64,000 nucleotides of DNA from Nocardioides oleivorans (lineage in GTDB: Bacteria > Actinomycetota > Actinomycetes > Propionibacteriales > Nocardioidaceae), in assembly GCF_004137255.1 (NCBI RefSeq), contig NZ_SDWT01000001.1, positions 1,426,001-1,490,000 on the forward strand, read 5' to 3'. Positions within the stretch are counted from its first letter, which is position 1; each line of letters begins with the position of its first letter. Position numbers and translations under genes: made by a program. Below are positions 45,654 to 55,520 of this stretch, in pieces. The notes beneath the pieces are model-generated. The model was not told where the DNA came from, ran no database searches, and saw nothing but the letters and a program-made list of their open reading frames with translations.

Positions 45654-45656
45654 CCT
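45638..45656. promoter_or_regulatory. palindrome over the -10 box of the leucine-degradation operon
   Basis: GGTTAACGATCGCTAACC (45638-45655) is an 18-bp palindrome with a single mismatched pair. Its right arm contains TAACCT (45651-45656), a -10-like hexamer ending 6 nt before the carboxylase GTG. A regulator bound here would cover the promoter and the end of the kinase gene. The adjacent TetR protein or the response regulator are the obvious candidates. Confidence 0.5.
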
Positions 45657-45662
45657 GACGGG

Positions 45663-47228
45663 GTGCCCGAGACCGTAGCCACCCCCACGATGCGCGACCT
45701 CGTCGACGACCTGCGCGCCCGGCTGGCCCGGGTCCGCCAGGGCGGCTCGGAGGCGGCGCGCCTCAAGCACACCGACCGCGGCAAGCTGCTGGCCCGCGAC
45801 CGCGTCGACCGGCTGCTCGACCCCGGCAGCCCGTTCCTCGAGCTCGCGCCGCTGGCGGCCTACGGCATGTACGGCAAGGACGCCGACGACTACGCCGTTC
45901 CCTCCGCCGGCGTGGTCAGCGGCATCGGCCTGGTGTCCGGGCGCCCGTGCGTCGTCGTCGCCAACGACGCGACCGTCAAGGGCGGCACCTACTACCCGAT
46001 GACGGTGAAGAAGCACCTGCGCGCGCAGACGATCGCCGCCGAGAACCACCTCCCGTGCATCTACCTCGTCGACTCCGGTGGGGCGTTCCTGCCGATGCAG
46101 GACGAGGTCTTCCCCGACCGCGAGCACTTCGGCCGGATCTTCTTCAACCAGGCCAACATGTCGGCCCAGGGGATCCCGCAGATCGCGAGCGTCATGGGCT
46201 CGTGCACCGCCGGCGGCGCCTACGTCCCGGCCATGTCCGACGAGACCGTGATCGTGCGCAACCAGGGCACGATCTTCCTCGGCGGACCGCCGCTGGTGAA
46301 GGCCGCGACCGGTGAGGTCGTCACGGCCGAGGACCTCGGTGGCGGCGACGTGCACGCCCGCACCTCCGGCGTCGTCGACCACCTCGCCGAGGACGACGCG
46401 CACGCGCTGGCCATCGTCCGCTCGATCGTGGACACGCTTCCCGCTGCGACTCCCGCACGGGTGCCGGCCGCCGAGGTGGAGGAGCCGCACGAGCCCCCGG
46501 AGTCGCTCTACGACGTCGTGCCCACCGACACCCGCACGCCCTACGACGTGCGCGAGGTGGTCAAGCGGGTCGTCGACGGCAGCCGCTTCCACGAGTTCAA
46601 GAAGCTGTACGGCGACACGCTCGTGTGCGGCTTCGCGCGGATCCACGGCCACGAGGTCGGCATCGTCGCCAACAACGGCATCCTCTTCAGCGAGTCGGCG
46701 CTCAAGGGCGCGCACTTCATCGAGCTGTGCAACCAGCGCGGGATCCCGCTGGTGTTCCTGCAGAACATCACCGGCTTCATGGTCGGCCGCGAGTACGAGA
46801 ACAAGGGCATCGCGCGCGACGGCGCCAAGCTGGTCACCGCGGTCGCGTGCAGCGTCGTCCCCAAGTTCACCGTCGTCATCGGCGGCTCGTTCGGCGCCGG
46901 CAACTACGGCATGTGCGGGCGCGCCTACGACCCGCGCTTCCTGTGGATGTGGCCCAACGCGCGGATCTCGGTGATGGGCGGCGAGCAGGCCGCCTCGGTG
47001 CTGGCCACCGTGCGCACCGACCTCGAGGACGAGGCCGCCGTCGAGGCGTTCAAGGCTCCGATCCGCGAGCAGTACGAGACCCAGGGCTCGCCCTACTACG
47101 CGTCCGCCCGGCTCTGGGACGACGGGATCATTGACCCCGCCGACACCCGCCGGGTGCTGGGCATGGCCCTCGCCGCGACGTCGTACACCCCGATCCCCGA
47201 GCCGTCCTACGGCATCTTCCGGATGTGA
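45663..47228 (+). CDS. methylcrotonyl-CoA carboxylase, carboxyltransferase (beta) subunit
   Basis: The 521-residue protein has the acyl-CoA carboxyltransferase fold. Motifs are [87 protein letters not shown] and, near the C-terminus, [38 protein letters not shown]. The end YGIFRM is typical of MCC-beta rather than propionyl-CoA carboxylase. With the next gene it carboxylates 3-methylcrotonyl-CoA in leucine breakdown. Start GTG is 6 nt after TAACCT. Confidence 0.93.
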   Translation: MPETVATPTMRDLVDDLRARLARVRQGGSEAARLKHTDRGKLLARDRVDRLLDPGSPFLELAPLAAYGMYGKDADDYAVPSAGVVSGIGLVSGRPCVVVANDATVKGGTYYPMTVKKHLRAQTIAAENHLPCIYLVDSGGAFLPMQDEVFPDREHFGRIFFNQANMSAQGIPQIASVMGSCTAGGAYVPAMSDETVIVRNQGTIFLGGPPLVKAATGEVVTAEDLGGGDVHARTSGVVDHLAEDDAHALAIVRSIVDTLPAATPARVPAAEVEEPHEPPESLYDVVPTDTRTPYDVREVVKRVVDGSRFHEFKKLYGDTLVCGFARIHGHEVGIVANNGILFSESALKGAHFIELCNQRGIPLVFLQNITGFMVGREYENKGIARDGAKLVTAVACSVVPKFTVVIGGSFGAGNYGMCGRAYDPRFLWMWPNARISVMGGEQAASVLATVRTDLEDEAAVEAFKAPIREQYETQGSPYYASARLWDDGIIDPADTRRVLGMALAATSYTPIPEPSYGIFRM

Positions 47229-49051
47229 GCGCGATGAACACCGTCCTGATCGCCAACCGCGGCGAGATCGCGCTGCGGGTCATGCGGACCGCCAGGCGGC
47301 TCGGCTGGGCCACCGTCGCCATCCACACCGACCTCGATGCCGACGCGATGCACGTGCGCGCCGCCGACCGGGCGGTGCGGCTCGGGTCCTACCTCGACAT
47401 CGACGCCGTCGTGGCGGCCGCGCGCGAGTCCGGCGCGGGGTTCGTGCACCCCGGCTACGGCTTCCTGTCCGAGCGCGCGCCCTTCGCCCGCGCCCTGGCC
47501 GAGGCGGGCATCACCCTGGTCGGCCCGTCGGCCGACGTGATGGACGCGATGGGACGCAAGGACGCCGCCCGGGAGGTCGCGACGGCGGCCGGGGTGCCGG
47601 TGGTGCCGTCGTACTCCCTCGACGGACCCGGCAGCGACCCCTCGACCTTCGCCTATCCCGTGCTGGTCAAGGCCGCCGCCGGCGGTGGCGGCAAGGGCAT
47701 GCGCGTCGTGCGCTCGCCCGGCGAGTACGACGAGGCGCTGGCCGCCGCGCGGCGCGAGGCGGCGTCGTCGTTCGGCGACGACACGATGCTGGTCGAGAAG
47801 TACGTCGAGTCCGGCCGGCACATCGAGGTGCAGGTCATGGGCGACACCCACGGCACGGTGCTGCACTTCTTCGAGCGCGACTGCTCCACGCAGCGTCGGC
47901 ACCAGAAGGTGCTGGAGGAGGCGCCGGCGCCGACCATCACCGCCGGGCAGCAGGCCGCGATCACGTCGTCGGCGGTCGCCCTCGCGCGGCAGTGCGGCTA
48001 CACCGGCGCCGGCACGGTCGAGTTCCTGCTCGACAACGCGACCGGGGAGTTCTACTTCCTCGAGATGAACACCCGCCTCCAGGTCGAGCACCCGGTGACC
48101 GAGGAGGTCACCCGGGTCGACGGCGAGCGGGTCGACCTCGTCGAGCTCCAGCTCCGGGTCGCGGCAGGCGAGCCGCTCGGGATCGACCAGGACCGGATCA
48201 CCCTCGAGGGCCACGCCATCGAGGCACGCGTCTACGCCGAGGACTCCTTCAACGGCTTCCTGCCCCAGGCCGGCGTCGCGACCCACGTCGCGTGGCCGCT
48301 CGGGGAGGGCATCCGCGTCGACCACGCGCTCGAGGGCGGGCAGGAGGTCAGCACCGCCTACGACCCGATGCTCGGCAAGGTGATCGCCCGGGGCGTCGAC
48401 CGGGAGGAGGCCCGGGACCGCCTGGTCCGGGCGCTCGACCGCACGGAGGTCGCGGGCCTCACCACCAACACCGGCTTCCTCCGCGCCCTGGTGGCGAGCG
48501 ACGAGCTGCGTGACGCGACCCTCGACACCGCCTGGCTCGACCACCACGACGTACCCCCTCCCGACGACACCGAGGCCCGACGGCTCGCTGCCGCCGCGCT
48601 CGTCCCCGTCCGCACCGGCGGGCCGTGGCGGGCCGACGGCTGGCGGTCCGGCGGCGACCCGGCTCCCGTGCGGGTCGTCGTGGGCGGCGAGCTGGTCGAC
48701 GTGGGCCCCGACACCCGTCCCGCTGCGGCCTTCGTGGGCGTGACGACGGCGGCCGTCGAGGTGGTCCTGCACGGCCAGCGCTTCGTCTTCACCCGCCCCG
48801 ACCCGTTCGCCGACACGGCCGCCACCGCCGGCGACGGCACGCTCGTGGCGCCGATGCCCGGCACCGTCCTCGCGGTCAACGTCGCCGAGGGCCAGGCCGT
48901 GGCCGAGGGTGAGACGCTGGGTGTGATGGAGGCGATGAAGATGGAGCTCGCGCTCAAGGCCCCCTTCGCGGGCACGGTCACCGCCGTCGGCGCGACGGTG
49001 GGCGACCTGGTGAAGCTCGGCGCCGTCCTCTTCACGGTGGAGGAGTCGTGA
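47225..49051 (+). CDS. methylcrotonyl-CoA carboxylase, biotin carboxylase/BCCP (alpha) subunit
   Basis: The 608-residue protein has the biotin carboxylase domain ([35 protein letters not shown] for [24 protein letters not shown]), a middle linker domain, and a C-terminal biotinyl domain with [10 protein letters not shown] (Lys biotinylated). It overlaps the beta-subunit stop (GTGA). An alternative ATG at 47234 would remove three residues. It supplies carboxybiotin for the beta subunit. Confidence 0.94.
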   Translation: MSAMNTVLIANRGEIALRVMRTARRLGWATVAIHTDLDADAMHVRAADRAVRLGSYLDIDAVVAAARESGAGFVHPGYGFLSERAPFARALAEAGITLVGPSADVMDAMGRKDAAREVATAAGVPVVPSYSLDGPGSDPSTFAYPVLVKAAAGGGGKGMRVVRSPGEYDEALAAARREAASSFGDDTMLVEKYVESGRHIEVQVMGDTHGTVLHFFERDCSTQRRHQKVLEEAPAPTITAGQQAAITSSAVALARQCGYTGAGTVEFLLDNATGEFYFLEMNTRLQVEHPVTEEVTRVDGERVDLVELQLRVAAGEPLGIDQDRITLEGHAIEARVYAEDSFNGFLPQAGVATHVAWPLGEGIRVDHALEGGQEVSTAYDPMLGKVIARGVDREEARDRLVRALDRTEVAGLTTNTGFLRALVASDELRDATLDTAWLDHHDVPPPDDTEARRLAAAALVPVRTGGPWRADGWRSGGDPAPVRVVVGGELVDVGPDTRPAAAFVGVTTAAVEVVLHGQRFVFTRPDPFADTAATAGDGTLVAPMPGTVLAVNVAEGQAVAEGETLGVMEAMKMELALKAPFAGTVTAVGATVGDLVKLGAVLFTVEES

Positions 49052-49977
49052 GCCTCCCGACGACCGTCCCCGCGGACGGGATGCCCGAGCGGGTGACGAT
49101 CTACGAGGTCGGACCGCGCGACGGCCTGCAGAACGAGTCCGCGATCGTGCCGGTCGACGTCAAGGCCGAGTTCGTACGACGACTCGTGGCCGCCGGGCTC
49201 CCGATCGTCGAGGCCACCAGCTTCGTCCACCCGAAGTGGGTGCCGCAGCTCGCCGACGCCGCCGAGCTGATGGCCGACCTGGGCGAGGAGGGCCGGCACC
49301 TCCCGGTGCTCGTGCCCAACGAGCGCGGCCTGGACCGGGCGCTCGAGCTCGGCCTGGAGCACGTCGCCATCTTCGGCAGCGCCACCGAGACCTTCGCCGG
49401 CAAGAACCTCAACCGCACCTTCGACGAGCAGTTCGCGATGTTCGAGCCGACCGTCGCCCGTGCCCGCGAGGCGGGGATGGACGTGCGGGCCTACGTCTCG
49501 ATGTGCTTCGGTGACCCGTGGGAGGGCCCCGTGCCGATCGAGCAGGTCGTCACCGCCGGCACCCGGCTGCTCGACCTCGGCGCCCACCAGCTGAGCCTCG
49601 GCGACACCATCGGCGTCGCGACCGCCGGGCACGTGAAGGCGCTCGTCGCGGCCTTCGCCGACGCCGGCGTCGGCACCGACCGGCTGGCCATGCACTTCCA
49701 CGACACCTACGGCCAGGCGCTCGCCAACACCTTCTCCGCGCTCCAGGCCGGCATCACCACCTTCGACGCCAGCGCCGGCGGCCTCGGCGGCTGCCCCTAC
49801 GCGAAGTCGGCCACCGGCAACCTGGCCACCGAGGACCTCGTCTGGATGCTCGACGGCCTCGGCATCGCGCACGGCGTCGACCTCGCCGCGGTCGTCGCGA
49901 CCAGCACCTGGATGGCCGGCCACCTCGGGCGCCCCAGCCCCAGCGCCGTCGTACGAGCCCTCTCCTCCGCGGACTAG
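49048..49977 (+). CDS. hydroxymethylglutaryl-CoA lyase
   Basis: The 309-residue TIM-barrel enzyme has VGPRDGLQNE, EATSFVHPKWVPQLADA, AMHFHDTYGQALAN and the signature GGLGGCPYAKSATGN with its catalytic Cys. It splits HMG-CoA into acetoacetate and acetyl-CoA, the last step of leucine catabolism. GTG overlaps the alpha-subunit stop. Isovaleryl-CoA dehydrogenase and methylglutaconyl-CoA hydratase, often in this operon, are not in the window. Confidence 0.95.
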   Translation: MSLPTTVPADGMPERVTIYEVGPRDGLQNESAIVPVDVKAEFVRRLVAAGLPIVEATSFVHPKWVPQLADAAELMADLGEEGRHLPVLVPNERGLDRALELGLEHVAIFGSATETFAGKNLNRTFDEQFAMFEPTVARAREAGMDVRAYVSMCFGDPWEGPVPIEQVVTAGTRLLDLGAHQLSLGDTIGVATAGHVKALVAAFADAGVGTDRLAMHFHDTYGQALANTFSALQAGITTFDASAGGLGGCPYAKSATGNLATEDLVWMLDGLGIAHGVDLAAVVATSTWMAGHLGRPSPSAVVRALSSAD

Positions 49978-50001
49978 CCGGGCTCGGGCACAATCAGCCC
50001 C

Positions 50002-51093
50002 ATGAGCCGCGTGGTCCACCTGCACATCGGTGCCCCCAAGACCGGGACGACGTACCTCCAGGACCGGCTGCGGATCAACGCCCCGTCGTTGGCGCGCCAC
50101 GGCGTGACCATCCCGGCGACCCGGCCGGGCACGTCCGACATGTTCCACTTCCGCGCGGCCCTCGACCTGCTCGACCAGGACTGGGGCGGCTCGCCCGGGC
50201 ACGCCAAGGGCGCGTGGGACGCGATGGTGCGGAGGGTCAGGCGCGCCGAGGGCAACGTCGTCATCAGCCACGAGATCCTCGCCGGCGCCAAGCCGGACAA
50301 GATCGCCAAGGCGATGAACGACCTCGCCGGCAACGACGTCCACATCGTCTACTCCGCGCGCGACCTCGCCCGCCAGGTGCCGGCGGCCTGGCAGGAGTCG
50401 ATCAAGCAGGGCCGCAAGTGGGGGTTCAACCGCTTCCTCAACCGCTACGAGGGCGGCAAGCCGTTCTTCTTCCGCCAGGCGCTCGACCTTCCCGAGGTCC
50501 TCACGGCCTGGGGCTCCAAGATGTCGCCCGACCGGATCCACGTCGTGACGGTGCCGCACGACCGCGGACCCGACGGCGACGAGCTGTGGCAGCGCTTCTG
50601 CCGTGCCTTCGGCATCGACCCGGCGTGGGCGCCCCTCGACTCCGAGCGCGACAACCGCTCGCTCGGCATCGCCGAGACCTCGCTGCTCCGCAAGCTGAAC
50701 CGGCGCCTCGAGCTCGGCATGCATCGTGACGCGACCTACGACAACCTCATCCGCGAGATCCTCGCGCAGGAGGTGCTCGTGGCGCGCGACGCCATCCCGG
50801 TGCGGCTGCCGCCCGAGCGCTACGACTTCGCCGAGGAGCAGGGCGAGCGCTGGATCGAGTGGATCAAGGGCAGCGGCGTGGACGTCGTCGGTGACCTCGA
50901 CGACCTGCGACCCCGTCGTCCCGCCGAGGACGAGGAGTGGCGCAACCCCGACCGGGTCCGCGCCAAGCTCGAGCTGAGCGCCGCTCTCGACGCGCTGACC
51001 GTGATGACGAAGGAGGCCGCAGAGGCAGGCGCCAAGGGCGGCCCGATGACCAAGCGGGTGCGCACCGCCGCCCGTCGGCTGCGCGACCGTTGA
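50002..51093 (+). CDS. sulfotransferase-like protein, first of a three-gene set
   Basis: The 363-residue protein begins VVHLHIGAPKTGTTYLQDRL, a clear PAPS 5'-phosphosulfate-binding loop. VISHEIL and IVYSARDLARQVPAAWQES correspond to the 3'-phosphate-binding segment. The C-terminus has GERWIEWIKGSGVDVVGDLDDLRP and a basic tail, with no signal peptide. A CACAAT -10-like box is 7 nt before the ATG. It overlaps the next gene by 4 nt. It would transfer sulfate to an unknown acceptor, perhaps a glycan or lipid. Confidence 0.82.
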   Translation: MSRVVHLHIGAPKTGTTYLQDRLRINAPSLARHGVTIPATRPGTSDMFHFRAALDLLDQDWGGSPGHAKGAWDAMVRRVRRAEGNVVISHEILAGAKPDKIAKAMNDLAGNDVHIVYSARDLARQVPAAWQESIKQGRKWGFNRFLNRYEGGKPFFFRQALDLPEVLTAWGSKMSPDRIHVVTVPHDRGPDGDELWQRFCRAFGIDPAWAPLDSERDNRSLGIAETSLLRKLNRRLELGMHRDATYDNLIREILAQEVLVARDAIPVRLPPERYDFAEEQGERWIEWIKGSGVDVVGDLDDLRPRRPAEDEEWRNPDRVRAKLELSAALDALTVMTKEAAEAGAKGGPMTKRVRTAARRLRDR

Positions 51094-52199
51094 GCGAGGT
51101 CGACGCCGCACGCGCGCACGGGTGGGTAGCGCACCTGCGGGAGGGCGGTACGACGCCCTGGCTGGCGTGGTCCGGCGGCCCGTCCGCGCCTGGCGCGCCC
51201 ACCTCGCGCACCCTCCCGGGCGCCCAGCAGCTCGAGCTGCTGCGGCGGGTCAACGTGGCGAGCGCAGGAGCGACCACGGCCGTCCTCGCCGACCGGGTCC
51301 TCGCAGCACCGGCGGCCGGTCGGGGCAAGGCCGACCTCCCGCTCGTGGGCCTCGACGGCGGGACCGGCTTCGGTCCGCGCGCCGTCGACCCGGAGCACGT
51401 GGGCGCCCGCGAGCTGCTGCGGGTGGCCAGCGTGCTGCTGGCCGACGACCTCGTCTCCCTCGGCGCCGACCCCGCCCGGTCGAGCTGGGCGCGGCCGTGG
51501 CGCCGCCGGTTCCGCCTCGTCGGTGACCCGGTCACGGCCACCGAGCTGCGCGAGCACCTGCTCGCCCTGGGACGTCCCGAGGGTGGCCCGCGTCCGTTCC
51601 TCGTCGCCGTCGGCGCTCCGCTCGACGAGCTGCTCGCCCGGACCTGGACCCAGCGCTGCTTCGAGACCGGCACCAAGCCGTTCGCCGACTGGCTGCGGTT
51701 CTGGCGCGAGCGCGACCAGCTGCCCGCCCGCACCGACCTCCTCGCGTCCGTGCTGCGCTGGAACGCGCGCCGGCCCTTCGTCCGGATCGTCACCGACATC
51801 GACCGACTGCCCCGCCAGCTCGGCGTACGCCACCTCCCGGAGGTGCGCGTGCCCGGCGCCGACCAGGCCGAGCTGGCCCGGCGGATCGCCTCCGTCGTGG
51901 GCCTCAAGGTCCCGGCCGGCGAGCGCCCGGGCCTGATGCGGACGCTGCAGCGGCGGATGCCCGGCAGCGGCGCCGCGCCCGTCGTCGTACCGGCCCGCGA
52001 GCGCGAGTGGGTCGCCGAGTCGGCGGCCCGGATGGGCAGGAACATCGCCCGCGCTGGCTACCCTGTCGTCGGCGACCTCGCCGACCTCGCACCTCGGGCC
52101 GAGACGCCGTCACCGGCCGTCGGCGACCAGCAGGTCCTGGACCTGGCGATCAGGATGGTCGCCGACCCGAGCTGGCGCACGAGAGGGGTGGAGCGATGA
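51090..52199 (+). CDS. divergent sulfotransferase homologue lacking the PAPS P-loop
   Basis: The 369-residue protein starts at a TTG overlapping the previous stop (TTGA). No other in-frame start exists nearby. The middle (about 145-240: RRRFRLVGDPVTATELREHLLALG, PFLVAVGAPLDELLARTWTQRCF, KPFADWLRFW) lines up with the 3'-phosphate region of its two neighbours. The C-terminal NIARAGYPVVGDLADLAP matches GSGVDVVGDLDDLRP and ERGYDVSGSLEDLVG in them. The N-terminal 140 residues have no GxPKTGT loop, and SxRD is replaced by VGAPLD. It is probably catalytically dead and may be a partner or regulator. Confidence 0.72.
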   Translation: MSEVDAARAHGWVAHLREGGTTPWLAWSGGPSAPGAPTSRTLPGAQQLELLRRVNVASAGATTAVLADRVLAAPAAGRGKADLPLVGLDGGTGFGPRAVDPEHVGARELLRVASVLLADDLVSLGADPARSSWARPWRRRFRLVGDPVTATELREHLLALGRPEGGPRPFLVAVGAPLDELLARTWTQRCFETGTKPFADWLRFWRERDQLPARTDLLASVLRWNARRPFVRIVTDIDRLPRQLGVRHLPEVRVPGADQAELARRIASVVGLKVPAGERPGLMRTLQRRMPGSGAAPVVVPAREREWVAESAARMGRNIARAGYPVVGDLADLAPRAETPSPAVGDQQVLDLAIRMVADPSWRTRGVER

Positions 52200-53386
52200 G
52201 CAGGCGGGTCCTGCTGCACGTGGGCTGCCCCAAGACCGGCACGTCCTACCTCCAGGACGTGCTCTTCCGCAACCAGGAGGTCCTGCGCGAGCACGACATC
52301 CTCTACCCCGCCGACCGGTTCGACGCGCACTTCCTCGCCGCGCTCGACCTGATGACCCTGCCGTGGGGCGGGCTCGAGACCGAGGCCGTCGGCGCGTGGG
52401 ACCGGCTCGCCGCGCAGGTGCGCGAGTGGCACGGCACCGCGATCATCAGCCACGAGATCTTCGCCCGCGCGACGCCGACGCAGGTCGAGCGCGCGCTCGC
52501 CTCGCTCGGTGACGCCGAGGTGCACCTGGTGCTGTCGGTGCGCGACCTGGTCCGCCAGATCCCGGCGGAGTGGCAGGAGAACGTCAAGCACCGCAGCCAC
52601 ATCACCTACGCGAAGTTCCTCGAGACGATCCGCGACCCCGGCCGCGACTCCAAGATCGGGTCGTGGTTCTGGGCGGTGCAGGAGGTCCCCGACATCCTGG
52701 ACCGCTGGGGCTCGAGCCTCCCGGCCGAGCGGGTCCACCTGGTGACCGTCCCGCCGTCGGGCTCCGACCGGGGCGAGCTGTGGCGCCGGTTCTCGCACAC
52801 GTTCGGACTCGCCGGGATCGAGCTCGACCTCACCGCCGAGCGCGAGAACCCCTCGCTCGGCGTGCCCGAGACGTCGTTGCTGCGCACCATCAACCAGCGG
52901 GTCACCTCGATCATCGCGCCGCCCGACTACCGCCCGCTCGTGCGTGAGGTGCTCGCCCACCAGACGCTGTCGCGCAGCATCGACTCGGCCCGTCTCGGAC
53001 TCTCGCCCGACGACCACGCGTGGGCGCAGGACCTCTCCCGCGGCTGGGTGGCGGTGCTGGAGGAGCGGGGCTACGACGTCTCCGGCTCGCTCGAGGACCT
53101 GGTCGGCCCCGAGCCCGGCACCTTCGCCGACCCCGACACCACGACGGCCGAGCAGCTCCTGCCGCCCGCCCTCGACGCGATCGGGGCCCTGCTCGTCGAG
53201 GCCGCCCGGCTCCGCGACGTGGAGGAGCGCCTGCACGAGGAGCTGCGCGAGGCGCGCGAGGAGCGTGACCGCGCGCGTACGACGGCGACGTACCGCGCGA
53301 GGCGGAAGATCGTCACCACCCTCGAGGACTCCGCCGCCGGGCGGGGGACCCTCGACGCCTACCGCCGCGTGCGCCGGCGGGGCTGA
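52196..53386 (+). CDS. sulfotransferase-like protein, third of the set
   Basis: The 396-residue protein has LLHVGCPKTGTSYLQDVLFRN (PAPS loop), IISHEIFARATPTQVERALASL, VHLVLSVRDLVRQIPAEWQENVKH (3'-phosphate site) and ERVHLVTVPPSGSDRGELW. The C-terminus adds ERGYDVSGSLEDLVG and a helical, Arg/Glu-rich coiled-coil-like tail (RDVEERLHEELREAREERDRARTT). ATG overlaps the upstream stop. The three overlapping genes should be made together. The tail may mediate oligomerisation. Confidence 0.83.
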   Translation: MSRRVLLHVGCPKTGTSYLQDVLFRNQEVLREHDILYPADRFDAHFLAALDLMTLPWGGLETEAVGAWDRLAAQVREWHGTAIISHEIFARATPTQVERALASLGDAEVHLVLSVRDLVRQIPAEWQENVKHRSHITYAKFLETIRDPGRDSKIGSWFWAVQEVPDILDRWGSSLPAERVHLVTVPPSGSDRGELWRRFSHTFGLAGIELDLTAERENPSLGVPETSLLRTINQRVTSIIAPPDYRPLVREVLAHQTLSRSIDSARLGLSPDDHAWAQDLSRGWVAVLEERGYDVSGSLEDLVGPEPGTFADPDTTTAEQLLPPALDAIGALLVEAARLRDVEERLHEELREAREERDRARTTATYRARRKIVTTLEDSAAGRGTLDAYRRVRRRG

Positions 53387-53390
53387 GGCC

Positions 53391-54068
53391 TCACTTCCGG
53401 CGCTGCAGCAGCTCCCGGTCGGCGTAGCGGCCGACCTTCCAGGTGGCGTAGCCGTCGGCACCCATCCCGACGACCCCGCCGATCACCGGCACGCGGCGGC
53501 CCACGGTCGTCGCGAGTCGCTTGCCGGCGACGCGCGTGATGATGTCGGTGGCCACGACCGCGGAGATCGTGCCGTCGAGCGTCGGGTCGTGGGCGGGCGC
53601 GGTGGCGAGCGCCATCGGGGTGGCGGGGAGCTTGCGCTTCGAGACCAGCTCGGCGACCTGCTCCTCGCCGAGCAGCAGCGCGAGGATGGCGTTGCGCACG
53701 CGCGGGTCGGAGAGGTCGTGGCCGCGCAGGTGGGCGATGCCCGCGACCATCCGGCACTGGATCAGGGCCAGGCCGGTGATGTTGGCCGGGATGGCGACGG
53801 CCATGGTGACCAGGCCGCCGAGGTTGGTGGCGAAGCCCTGGGCGCCGGCGATGCGGACGTTGTTCTCGATGACCTCGTGGATGGCGCGCTCGACGTTGCC
53901 GCCCTGCTCCTTGAGCTGCTTGTCGGCGGCGACGGACGCCGGTGCGAGCGGTCCGACTCCGTCGATCGCACGCCGCAACGCCTCGCGCACGAAGGTCGAG
54001 GTCGCGCCCGGCGCGATCTCCTGGATCCTCGGCGCCAGCTGGCGTCCGACGGTTTCCTTCAGGCCCAT
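53391..54068 (-). CDS. EcsC-like protein
   Basis: The 225-residue protein has Gly/Ala-rich helices with NVRIAGAQGFATNLGGLVTMAVAIPANITGLALIQCRMVAGIAHLRG and VPVIGGVVGMGADGYATWKVGRYADREL, which fits the EcsC family of membrane-associated proteins. In Bacillus EcsC accompanies an ABC transporter, but the biochemical role is unknown. TACGAT (written ATCGTA at plus-strand 54075-54080) lies 6 nt before the ATG. It converges with the sulfotransferase set. Confidence 0.8.
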   Translation of the reverse strand: MGLKETVGRQLAPRIQEIAPGATSTFVREALRRAIDGVGPLAPASVAADKQLKEQGGNVERAIHEVIENNVRIAGAQGFATNLGGLVTMAVAIPANITGLALIQCRMVAGIAHLRGHDLSDPRVRNAILALLLGEEQVAELVSKRKLPATPMALATAPAHDPTLDGTISAVVATDIITRVAGKRLATTVGRRVPVIGGVVGMGADGYATWKVGRYADRELLQRRK

Positions 54069-54089
54069 GCCTCGATCGTACGGTCCCGG

Positions 54090-55436
54090 TCAGCGGCGGA
54101 CCTCGCACGACCTCAGGCGCTCGCCCGCGAGACAGCGGTCCCGGCCCTGGCGCCCGTCGAGCACGTCGCGTCCGGGGCCGCCGTCGAGCAGGTCGCGTCC
54201 GCCGGACCCGAGCAGGCGATCGTCACCTCCGCGTCCCCACGCCCGCACCCGGCGCGCAGCGCTGCCGTCGACGTGGTCGGGGCCGCGTCCACCGACGTAC
54301 GTCAGCAGGCGCAGCCGCGGTGCGCGGTTGAAGTCGATGCCCTCGAGGTCCACGAAGCCGGCGATCTTCCGGCCGTCGACCGCGATCCGTGCGCGCGAGC
54401 GGTCCACGGTGAGCCGTGACCCCCGGGGGACGACCGTCCGGGACGCGCCGAAGGTCAGCCGGTCGACGCCGGGCCCGCCGTCGAGGACGTCGCCGCGGCC
54501 CACGACGAAGACCTCGAGGGCGTCGAGGCCGCCGAAGCCGAAGAGGTCCGACCCGCCCGCACTCGCCAGGTAGTCGCTGCCCGACCCGCCGTCGAGCCTC
54601 GCGCCCTGGTCACGCCCCATCGCGGAGAGGGCGTCGTTGCCCGCGCCGCCGTCCAGGTCGTCGGCGCCCCGGTAGGAGATGACCTCGTCGGCGCCCGGAC
54701 CGGCGGACACCCGGTCGTCACCGGACAGGAGGCCGTCCCCCCGGCCCTCGACCGCCCACAGCCAGTCGGCGTCGGGATAGACGAGGTCATCGCCCTGGGC
54801 GGACTCGATCCGGTCCTCGCCGGCGCCGCCGGTGATGAAGTCGTCCGCGGCAGAGCCGATCAGCACGTCGTCGTACGCCGATCCCGCGATGCCGCCGTTG
54901 GAGACGAGCGGGGCGATCGTGTCCGTGCCCTCGCCGGTGGCGGTCCCGGCGCCGAGGTCGACCGTCACCGGGCCGGGTGCGTCCTCGAAGGCCACGACGT
55001 CGAAGTAGGGCCGGTCGCCCCACCAGATGTCCTCGGAGGCGGGGTCGTGGCCGAGGTCGACGAAGTCGTCGCCGGGGCCGGGAGCGAGGTGGTCGCCGTA
55101 GTAGCCGTCGTCGGGGTAGTAGTCCTCGTCGAGGCCACCGAAGAGCCGGTCGTCGCCCTCGCCACCGAAGATGCGGTCGGCACCGGCCAGCCCGCAGATG
55201 GTGTCGTTGCCGCCGAGCCCCTCGATCACGTCCCTGCGCGAGGAGCCGAGGATGACGTCGTCGCCGGCAGTGCCCTGCACGGGGGTGATCGGGAACGAGG
55301 TCGACTCCGGCACCACGATCGTGGGCACCTTGCCGTCGCAGGTCTCGGCCGCCCGGGCGGGCGCTGCGGCCGCGACCGGCGCCAGGGCGGTCACGGCGAT
55401 GCCGATCAGGGCGGTGGCGGTCGCGGTGCGTCTCAT
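54090..55436 (-). CDS. secreted RTX-like calcium-binding repeat protein
   Basis: The 448-residue protein has a signal peptide (about 1-34). Repeated GGxGxDx units follow: GTAGDDVILGSSRRDVIEGLGGNDTI, GGEGDDRLFGG, GGAGEDRIES, GGAGNDALSAMG, GGSGSDYLASAG, GGPGVDRL and GGRGPDHVDG, ending GGDDRLLGSGGRDLLDGGPGRDVLDGRQG. These nonapeptides bind Ca2+ and form a parallel beta-roll. No enzymatic domain is seen, and an N-terminal Cys pair may form a disulfide. GGAGG 6 nt upstream supports the ATG. Confidence 0.88.
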   Translation of the reverse strand: MRRTATATALIGIAVTALAPVAAAAPARAAETCDGKVPTIVVPESTSFPITPVQGTAGDDVILGSSRRDVIEGLGGNDTICGLAGADRIFGGEGDDRLFGGLDEDYYPDDGYYGDHLAPGPGDDFVDLGHDPASEDIWWGDRPYFDVVAFEDAPGPVTVDLGAGTATGEGTDTIAPLVSNGGIAGSAYDDVLIGSAADDFITGGAGEDRIESAQGDDLVYPDADWLWAVEGRGDGLLSGDDRVSAGPGADEVISYRGADDLDGGAGNDALSAMGRDQGARLDGGSGSDYLASAGGSDLFGFGGLDALEVFVVGRGDVLDGGPGVDRLTFGASRTVVPRGSRLTVDRSRARIAVDGRKIAGFVDLEGIDFNRAPRLRLLTYVGGRGPDHVDGSAARRVRAWGRGGDDRLLGSGGRDLLDGGPGRDVLDGRQGRDRCLAGERLRSCEVRR

Positions 55437-55520
55437 CGGGGTCCTCCGGGCGTGCGCGTGGGGCCGGTCCGGTGGGAGACGGCGTTCCCGGGTGAAAGGT
55501 TGTTCGCTACGGTGCGAAAT

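Noticed and set aside
49048..53386. Sulfotransferase genes as part of the leucine operon
   Set aside because: A 24-bp gap and a separate -10-like box before the first sulfotransferase gene, and no metabolic link, argue for a distinct transcript.
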